From contig JASJOG010000027.1 in NCBI GenBank assembly GCA_030142905.1, positions 2,108,001-2,172,000 of the forward strand: DNA of 64,000 nt, written 5' to 3'. The notes under the pieces are model-generated. The model ran no database searches and was not told the DNA's origin. It saw only the letters and a list, made by a program, of their open reading frames with translations. Made by a program: the position numbers and the translations under genes. The stretch is from Heliopora coerulea. Taxonomy: Eukaryota > Cnidaria > Anthozoa > Scleralcyonacea > Helioporidae. Shown one piece after another: positions 56,482 through 64,000 of this stretch (position 1 is its first letter; each line of letters starts with the position of its first letter).

Positions 56482-57037
56482 TCATTCAAATACGTAGTCC
56501 TCGTTCGAAATTATGCCACAGTTTCCACTCAGAGAAGCCTCAAACTCTTCCAATTTCCCATCCTTATTTTCACAAAAGTCCCTTATTTCTTGCAAGAGTC
56601 TCTTGGTAGCCTCACCGTCTGGGGTAACAGATGACCTCCAACGCTTTGTCAGCATTTTGTTGATTATCCACACATACCCATAGGAGTTCCACCCATCTTT
56701 CTTATCCACTATGGTCATGAACAATGCCCCAGTGTGATGAATATACCGGTATGCACAGCTTATTCTCGAAGTCTGGTAAGATCTATAAATTCCATCATTG
56801 TATGGGAAATCTTTAATGAAGCCAAATCTATAACGGGACAGCAAGTTTCTAAGAATAAAACGCTAACTTAACCTCATTCAATTTCACTCGTTACTGACTG
56901 CTTCTTTGAACGGAGTTTGGTTATACCCCATGTTCTCAGATGTGTGGTGTAATGACTCTACACACTAACAGTTACATACATACCATACATACATACATAC
57001 ATACCATACACACATACATATATATATATTTATATAC

Positions 57038-57076
<39 letters not shown>

Positions 57077-60000
57077 CATACATATATATATATATACATA
57101 TATGTATGTATATGTATCTGCAGACGGAACCGTTTCGGCCAATTGGGCTTCATCAGTGCAGTGCTGACAAGCAGGATGGAGAAGCCTACATTATATAGGC
57201 AACTCAAATGCTCCACGCTTGTGGTACATCTAAGCCATGCCAGAGCGCTCTAACTAGAGACTAGTGAGCGTGCGCAAATGCGCTAGCGGCATGACTCATC
57301 CTGTAGAGAGCTCAATATGAACCAAGAGGCCACACACACATACGTGTACATATAAACAAATATATAAACACAGATATATATGTACAGTTTATATTTATGT
57401 ATATGTGTATGTAACAGCAATTCTGGTACTGCCACTGCTACTGGTATTGTGTCTGTTAGTCTCTATCGCAGGTACTGGTATGGTTACTGTAGTGTATCTG
57501 GTACTAGCAGAGAAATTGCCTAAGCCTCTGGCACTAGCACCAGCACAATTAGTGTCACCGAAACTGTCACTAAGGTTGAAATTGGTATTACTTCAATCAT
57601 TGACACTAGCTCAGACATAAGCAAAGGTAGTGGCGCACAAGCGAGCATCACAGTGAATAAAAACGTCACAGCTAACTCGTTACAACCGTTAATACCAGCA
57701 CCTATGTCAACGCGAACGCAAACATCAAAACAAAGGACATGAATTTCAATACCAACATCAATATCAATACCGGTGCCAATTCTCCGTCACCATCACCACC
57801 ACCACCACCACCATCACCACGGTCCCCACCACGGTCCCCCACCATTACCTCCGTCACCGTCACCATCACCGCCACCAACATCACTATCACCATTACCGTC
57901 ACCATCACCACCGACTCCGTCACGATCACAGTCACCATCACCACCACCACCACCATCACTGCCACTGATATAAACACGAAAATCAACACCCACACCAGCA
58001 CCAAAATCGACACATTAAACACTACACTCAAATAATATCGTACTCGACACTGATATCGACATTCAAACTGGATACCATTATACCAGTTTTAATATGTGCT
58101 GACCTTCCCGGCTTAATTCTGACAACTGTCGTGAGTAAGATCGATGTCAATGAAAGAAAACGCGTATCTGACCTTTTAAGGATGGCTTCTTGAAACAGAA
58201 ACATCCTTGTCTTATATTCTTTGGTGTCCATATCTATAGGAAAAAAAGGGGGAGAACGGTCCAGAACTTGTTTTGAATAAAATCAGCTACTTCAAAAGTA
58301 ATGTGCTGTGCGAATGAGCAATTCTATCGGAGGGGTGTGAAACATTCTTGAAGTCATGTTAATCAACAATCGGAATCCTTGGACCACTGTTCATTATTGC
58401 AATGCAAGTGCTAACTTAACGGTATGACAGATGATGAACGAACGTCCGTTAAGCTCAAATCCTCAGAAAATGTTTGAGCCCCAGACGGGACGGAACCCCT
58501 AACTTTCGAATGGCCTGATAGATGAATGGTTTGACGGTCCCAGCCGCGTTCAGGTTACAGCTAATCAGCAATCATCTTGAGAGTCAAGGAAAGATCCTCC
58601 TTTAGGCTTGCTTATTAAACCAAAGATACATATACCTGAGGTACTTGTCTGATTTCAAGTCTTTCTCGTAAATTGTGATGTGCAATCGAATATGCTCCGT
58701 TCCTTATATCAAAGCTTAGATCACAAAGATCCTCGAGAACCGCAAAGTTACTCTTGGAATCTTAATTCACGAACGCTACGTGAAATATGAGTGGACTTCC
58801 ACGTTAGAGTTGACCTCAAACCAGTAGCTAGACCCTGTACTTTTCAAAATATCGGCCCCCGGTCGAAGTGTGCCTCCCGCAGCTCTCCCGTTTCGCCATC
58901 CCGATCCTCCGAAGTCTAAACCATTCACTTCAGGTTTTTAAGTCAGTTTTCCTTACCTTTTTCTGACAAACGGCGCTTAAAACAAGTTTCATCAACCGAG
59001 ATAAAATGAGGCGGTGTAAAAGGATCACTTTCTGCTGGCTTGCCATCGAGCAAGAAGACTGGCACTGGAACAATATGAAAGCCATAAGTAGTAACTTTAC
59101 GAGCCCAACTTTGCACCTAGTAAAGAAGACAAATAAGAGTTAAAACACGAACTGAGTAAAACTCCCGAATAAGCAAGGAATTTTCCACTTTCATCTCAAC
59201 CGTGGCCTCACAAAGTAGTTGGCAAAGAGTTTGCCTGTGATTCCAAATTACCTCCTCAAACTCGTTAGTAATTCATGAGGCAAAAACAAAAGAAAACATA
59301 ATTAATCAGCACTTAGAAACAGGAGGAAGATTACGGCTGAATTTTGCCAACTTTCGGCTGAATTTTCACCTAAAATAGTGGTTCGTTTGAAAAGTGATTT
59401 CAAACACTCGTTAAGTTTTCGTCCTTCGATTTCTAAGTACCTTGAACTCGTTTAAAAAAGCTCGACTTCGCCTCGTTTTTAAACTCGTTTCTCTGTATCT
59501 AAAACTCGGAGGAAGAACACCAACTCGCGTTTGAAATATTACCTGATAAACCAGACAACGCAAATATTGCGACTGTCACTAAAGGTGATGTAACCAAGAG
59601 CAATGTCCCAGAAAAAAATTCATGCCTGTAACACGCCATTTTTGATCAATTTTAAGGGAACTTTGTTGCGTTAATATACAAAAGATAAACATCTTTTCGT
59701 TAAATCCATCCTGAAGAAAGTGAACTTTTAGCGTACCATCACCTTATTTATCCAATTCATGAAAACCTTAATCTTTGAACAGTGATTGTAAATTGGTGAC
59801 AAAATCGCCCAGATTTAGATAACCTTTCCCTTCAATTTTTACGATTCAAAGCACTTGTATCTACGAAATATTGGTGAGCACAAACCTTTAGCGTCAATTT
59901 AAACGAAACCATTTTTGCACGCGATTGCTCGCGCTAGCTCAGATGTCATCTCAAGAGTACAATTCCAACTTAGGATTTGCTGGCTAATATAGAAACTACG

Positions 60001-63000
60001 ATGCCTTTAAGATCATTGCCCCGAGTTAATCGTATCAGAACAAACAATCGTGAACAATAATGGAATGGTGAAAGGGGCTTTTCGATGAATTAAAAGTGTA
60101 CAATATTCACGTCAGACGTGAATGAGATTTACTATGGCTTGTGGTCATGACGTCTTGTCAATTACCCGCACATCAGTCGCTTACATTCTAATTATTCGTT
60201 GCAAAGAGCAAGGATAACCGTCCCTCCACAGACCAGCAAAGACCCGGGAAATTACACCACCTAAGCGTAACGTACTTTTCCAACTAGATGCATCACAAGT
60301 ATTTACCAGTTGATTAATTATAGATCCAGTTGAGACCAACCAACGTAGTTGTACCACATAGGCATTATCTGGGCAAAAAGTTCCATGGTAACGTACAGTA
60401 CACCACTCTGGTCGCTCGCTCTGGTCCAGAGAGTCCAAGTTGATCTCAGCATCTCTATACGCCGGAATATGTCGGATTTCTTCAAACAAAAACGTAGCAG
60501 ATCTGAATGCACTGAAAACTCCCTCGCACTTTTTCCATTCGTTTAAAACTGGTAACACTTTCGTTAAAAGACAAAGTCATATTAGAGTCGGATTTACGAG
60601 CCTGTTGGGCCCGAAGCGGTGGGGAAAATATTAGGACCTATGGATGGTTTTCACGTAACGTATCTAAATACGAAAGGTAACATTTGAAATTTTGGTTTAA
60701 TAACCATCGGCACCAAATTACTTTTTGCTGAGATTCTCTTCCCGATATTACTGGAGTGGGCAATCATGGCAAGAAACTGGGAGCGACTCGAGTAGAACTA
60801 TGCACGCTATCCTTGAAATAACATATGTCTGTTATAACGACCTTTCAAAGTATAAATTGGTTTTAGCTTCTCTTCTTTTTATTTCAATCTGTTGTTCATG
60901 GGTCAGTGGACTTTTTATTTTGAAGAAGCAAACTTTTCTATATCCCTGAAAGAAATGGGCCCAGTTTCATTATATGACATCAAGCGGCCGTCCATTCAGT
61001 CTGCATCTTTATTCGGTACTGAATCAGATCATGGCAGGCTTTAGTTTGGACATGATACACTGCGTGTGAGGATAAAGGGACAAAAATCTGCCAACTTTCA
61101 TATTCGTTCAATGCCTTTTTTGGCAAGACAAGCAAATGGAAATACCGAAAATTGCAATATCAACAATACTTTGACTGACATAGTTTTTTTTTGAAAAACT
61201 CAAGAAAACAAATCACCCATGCTCAAATGGTTACAGTATCTTACTGTTCATCAGTTTAAATACGGGGGAGATTCCCAACACAGACCTCGAAAAATTTTAA
61301 GAAATGATTGGACAAACGTCTTTGATGACCAGCACGGCTACTCATAAACCCACTCACCTGAAAAAGAGTTGCCACTTTCAGACTTCCTTAAACTTTCAGG
61401 AGCTAATTGCTCTTCACTCTCACTAAAAAGGCCAAACGGTGAACACGTCGACTCAGAACAACTTTCTTTCATGACTACTTCAAACCATTTGGCTTGAAAT
61501 TTGTACAGCAATTCGTCTTGATTCTTTTTCCACGTACGGTATTTCAGTCGTTCAGATTCGTCAGGTTTTTTAGCTGGTAAATGATAAAACACACAAATTC
61601 CATCTTAAGCACGCTAAAAGGCATCGATGTAGATATCAACTGACCAACACGATCCCAACGCGATTGTGTTTTTTTCCACCTTCAGGTTTAAGCACCTTAA
61701 AGAAAGTATAGTTTCTGGCATATTAAAGGAGTTTTTTAAAGTAGGGGGATTTGAAATTGCGGTTTTTAAAGTAGCTGGACTTCTTTGAGTTCGCTGTTTG
61801 TTTTGAATAAAAGTATTTCATTTAAAAGAAAAGTCTGAATAAGATATAAGATTGAACTTCTGTACTCGAAAGCACTTTTCCTTGTTTGAATCGCATTGAG
61901 CACGAGTGCTTATTTATTTGGAAACAACCTCATCAATATTCTCAATCGACCTGGAGGACTTTCAAAGACTAGTAGCAGCTAGAAAAATGTATTATTTCCA
62001 AACGAAAATGATTTAATTTTTTGAACTTGTTTTAGAATTAAAATGTCCAACTGTTTCCCAGTAAAATATATCAAATACAACGGCCAATAAAAGTGATATC
62101 TCAGTAAGCAATGTAACTTGCTCACATACACCAGCCATTTTGGGTAAACAATGGGTTCCAGTTCGGGTTTTACAGCTACGTGTTCATTGACAAGAAACGG
62201 AAAATTAGGCGAAACCGTACGTTGTATTTAATTTCCAGCATAATATCCTGCTAGCACAGGTTGTAAGATTGTACAAACTTGCATCAACTGGTAATAATTC
62301 GTTCACGTTTAATTACAAGGGCAATGAGCCGTGATTTCTTTTATAAAATAAAATTCAAATTTGTGAACAAAAACTACCACTAGTTCTAGTTTAATCAAGT
62401 TTCCTAATTATTACAAACTGGATATTTGGGAACCTCTTCACGTTTTCTTAGTTCTGTTACTGCAGTACTCACCTTGGCTCTGTTCTGATGATTTTAATAT
62501 GTAATAAACATAGAATCCATCCACAAAGGGTTGCTTAACCGAACAAGAGGCATGTTGAATTAAACCTTCATTCATCATTTTCTAAAATGTTTCGAAAAAA
62601 GAAAAGCAAGCTAGGAAAAACGACAGTAAAAACGACGACAACGACAAGAGCGACATCAAAACACAGACACGAACTTCAACTCAAACACCAGCATTAACAC
62701 AAGCAACCACACCAACATTAAAAGCGACAACCTATCACTAATGCGAGCATACCGTATTTACTCGATTAAGCGTTTCCCCCGATTAATTGCTGCATATGGC
62801 AGTAAAAATGTTGAAGAGCGCCGCCCTCGAATAAGCGCCACATTCGTTTACAATAACGCGGTGCTTAACCGAAGCATCATCAGACTGAATTGTTCGAGGA
62901 GCCAAACTAAAGAATAAGTGCGGTACAATTCAATCTAAACCAGTCTCGGAGATTTATTCTCCTATATTACAATGTTTTTCAGTTGTTAACATTTGCTTGT

Positions 63001-63293
63001 TATCATTTACAAATATCATGATTTTTTAAAGAGCGCCGCCCTCAAATAAAACGCCGCCCCCGAATAAGCGCCGCATCCGAAACACTAGAAATTTAAAGAG
63101 CTTAACCGAGTGAATAGGATAAACACCGGCAATATTATTAATAGCAATAATTTCTCACACCTGTCCCAGTTCTACTGCCTCTGATCGAGAGTTCAGTTGT
63201 CGGATGTGATGCATAAACCATGACGTTGCATCAGTTCCTAGAAAAGATCCAGAAGGAAGACCACGCGTCTCGGGAAGGAAATTGATTGCAGTT
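56482..63293 (-). CDS. DEPDC5: DEPDC5 (GATOR1 subunit), C-terminal part, 5' end outside the window
   Basis: DEPDC5 is the GATOR1 subunit through which Rag GTPases are regulated, restraining mTORC1 at the lysosome when amino acids are low. Exons in transcript order: 63293-63161, 62581-62473, 61573-61358, 60548-60307, 59116-58957, 58233-58173 and 56848-56482 (stop). All join in frame. The first two exons form the DEP domain (TDATSWFMHHIRQLN, KMMNEGLIQHAS, FVDGFYVYYI). The exon at 60548 matches the conserved C-terminal domain (INLDSLDQSERPEWCTVRYH, then GTF, RWLVSTGSI). The end has YRFGFIKDF, YRYIHHTGALF and MLTKRWRSSVT, like the human protein. The fragment codes for 428 residues, with 5' exons to the right of the window edge. 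Introns contain a hammerhead ribozyme, simple repeats and a MITE. The final exon ends with a family-atypical tail (SNEDYVFE). Confidence 0.93.
56976..57117. repeat. ATAC/CA/TA compound microsatellite
   Basis: CATA tetranucleotides pass into (CA)n and (TA)n and end directly at the hammerhead motif at 57118. It lies in the last DEPDC5 intron. Confidence 0.95.
57118..57161 (-). ncRNA. hammerhead ribozyme (near-complete core)
   Basis: On the minus strand the order is CTGCA, CTGATGA, A-GCC-CAATT-GGC-C, GAAA, CGG-TT-CCG, T, C, TGCAG. Stem I is CTGCA/TGCAG (5 bp, perfect). Stem II is GCC/GGC with a CAATT loop. Stem III is A-U plus CGG/CCG closed by a two-base loop. The conserved CUGAUGA and GAAA boxes and a GUC cleavage triplet are all present. 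The closing pair of stem II is A-C instead of the usual G-C, which may weaken activity. A very short stem III is typical of ribozymes in Penelope-like elements and retrozymes, which tend to work as dimers. It directly abuts the microsatellite to its left. Confidence 0.8.
57162..57340 (-). mobile_element. probable body of the hammerhead-bearing element
   Basis: Non-repetitive sequence to the right of the ribozyme (CAGGATGGAGAAGCCTACAT ... CTCATCCTGTAGAGAGC) lies between the motif and another CA-rich stretch. It is assigned to the same element only by adjacency; neither the other terminus nor a second ribozyme copy was found. Confidence 0.35.
57410..58030. repeat. 620-bp degenerate trinucleotide region
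   Basis: Imperfect GGTACTG/CTGGTA-like triplets (57410-57640) pass into ACN/CACCAC-type triplets (57700-58025) with a long (CAC)n core near 57786-57830. The frames give poly-His, poly-Pro/Ser or poly-Val and are not credible proteins. It lies in the last DEPDC5 intron. Confidence 0.85.
58424..58545 (-). repeat. decayed SINE, family B, minus orientation
   Basis: The plus strand has GATGAACGAACGTCCGTTAA, CCTCAGAAAATGTTTGAGCC and CCAGACGGGACGGAACCCCT, matching tail, hairpin and B-box region of the copies at 8216-8352 and 17022-17165 in reverse orientation. The A-box part is degraded. Confidence 0.65.
62610..62720. repeat. degenerate ACN trinucleotide tract
   Basis: About 110 bp of AACGAC, ACAACG, AACACC and similar triplets resemble the tracts at 18553-18822 and 57700-58025. 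It lies in a DEPDC5 intron. Confidence 0.7.
62747..63118. mobile_element. MITE-like element with CTCGATTAAGC termini
   Basis: The left end reads CCGTATTTACTCGATTAAGC. The right end, reverse-complemented, reads CCTATTCACTCGGTTAAGC. Internally AATAAGCGCCGC-type words recur (about 62821, 63030 and 63060). No target duplication was resolved. It lies in the intron between the two DEP-domain exons of DEPDC5. Confidence 0.55.
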
Positions 63294-63520
63294 CTAGAAA
63301 AAAACATGGTGACCGACGTGAAAGAAGCCTTTTTCTATTTGTACAGAAAAGGTGAATTAGTGAAGCTCGTATTAGCATAAGGGATCCCTGAAGGTTTGTG
63401 AAGACAGGATACTCGGGAAAATGAATTCTCAATCTATTAGGAGATGAGACAGGTGGGATAGTTGAACAACTGTGCTACAAAGACTCGCATGAACAGCTAA
63501 GGATACCAATGAGTAGTGAA

Positions 63521-63905
63521 GCCTAGTAGCCAAATTGTTAGAAGGTCTCACATGTCAGGAGAAGGTTGCTGGTTGTTTGCAGAAGTAAACTTCGTTTTCC
63601 CGCTGAGTCCATGCGGATCAATGGTTAGATTTTCTCGTTCGTTATCAGATTAGGGGTTGTACACATATGTTGCCGTTGCTCCCTATCTGAGTTCACAGGA
63701 TTCAAGGACAGTATCATTTCATTGGTAAGTTAGAAGGTGAAGGTTTGTGCACATACGTAACCTGGACTCACTGATTTCATGTAGTTTAATTAGATCAACT
63801 AACTGGTTAGTCAGAAGGTGATCGTTTGTTCACTCATGCAACCTTCGAAAACCATCTGCAACTGCGAGACTCAACAGTCACAGCATCCCACTGCATTTAA
63901 GGTTA
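63521..63905 (+). repeat. degenerate tandem tRNA-like units
   Basis: Units of roughly tRNA length recur with AATGGTTAGATTTTCTCG, TATCAGA and GGTTGTACAC. These match the diverged units flanking the 74-bp array when that array is read on its minus strand. Four to five weakly conserved copies are visible in plus orientation. Same family as 11826-12740. Confidence 0.6.
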
Positions 63906-64000
63906 CAGGTTGTACAAATTCCTAACATTCGCCCCTCATTTGAGAAATCATATGATCCAATTATCCGTGCTATGCTTTCTACATTATAACTGAATAATAT

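Noticed and set aside
56940..57216. Tyr/Ile/His-rich frames on both strands
   Set aside because: They are translation of the ATAC/CA/TA microsatellite next to the hammerhead motif.
57739..58035. Open frames rich in Thr, His, Pro or Val at 57702-58035
   Set aside because: They arise from CAC/ACN simple sequence inside a DEPDC5 intron.

Overview
The window is animal nuclear DNA: intron-rich genes with GT..AG splice sites, short exons, tRNA-derived SINEs, MITEs and microsatellites. Gene content and repeat style fit a marine invertebrate, most likely an anthozoan cnidarian such as a coral or sea anemone. That placement is inferred; no lineage-diagnostic sequence was checked against a database.

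From left to right: an AT-rich, nearly gene-free flank (1-2798) with one possible minus-strand exon; HPD, 4-hydroxyphenylpyruvate dioxygenase, plus strand, 13 coding exons (2799-9308); about 10 kb of repeats (9309-19317) holding two SINE families, a 74-bp tandem array built from tRNA-like units, and a long degenerate trinucleotide tract; two tandem WSD1-like wax ester synthase/diacylglycerol acyltransferase genes, plus strand (19359-21423 and 28002-30237), separated by a repeat-bearing spacer with a possible small minus-strand gene; FKBP6, minus strand, 16 coding exons (33069-43039); a divergent bHLH-protein gene with one very long coding exon, plus strand (43643-47458); NIPSNAP, minus strand, 9 exons (49272-55160); and the 3' half of DEPDC5, minus strand (56482-63293), whose 5' part lies beyond the right edge.

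The genes do not form one pathway. HPD acts in tyrosine breakdown, the acyltransferases in neutral-lipid or wax synthesis, FKBP6 is a germline/piRNA co-chaperone, NIPSNAP is mitochondrial and DEPDC5 is a GATOR1 subunit restraining mTORC1. Exon boundaries were deduced by hand from splice signals, reading-frame continuity and remembered family sequence; in HPD, FKBP6, NIPSNAP and the DEPDC5 fragment every exon joins in frame.

The most interesting non-coding items are a near-complete hammerhead ribozyme on the minus strand at 57118-57161, two more hammerhead-like repeats, tRNA-sized tandem arrays derived from SINE heads, a hAT-type MITE with an exact 8-bp target duplication, and a strong contrast in base and CpG composition between the two tandem acyltransferase genes.
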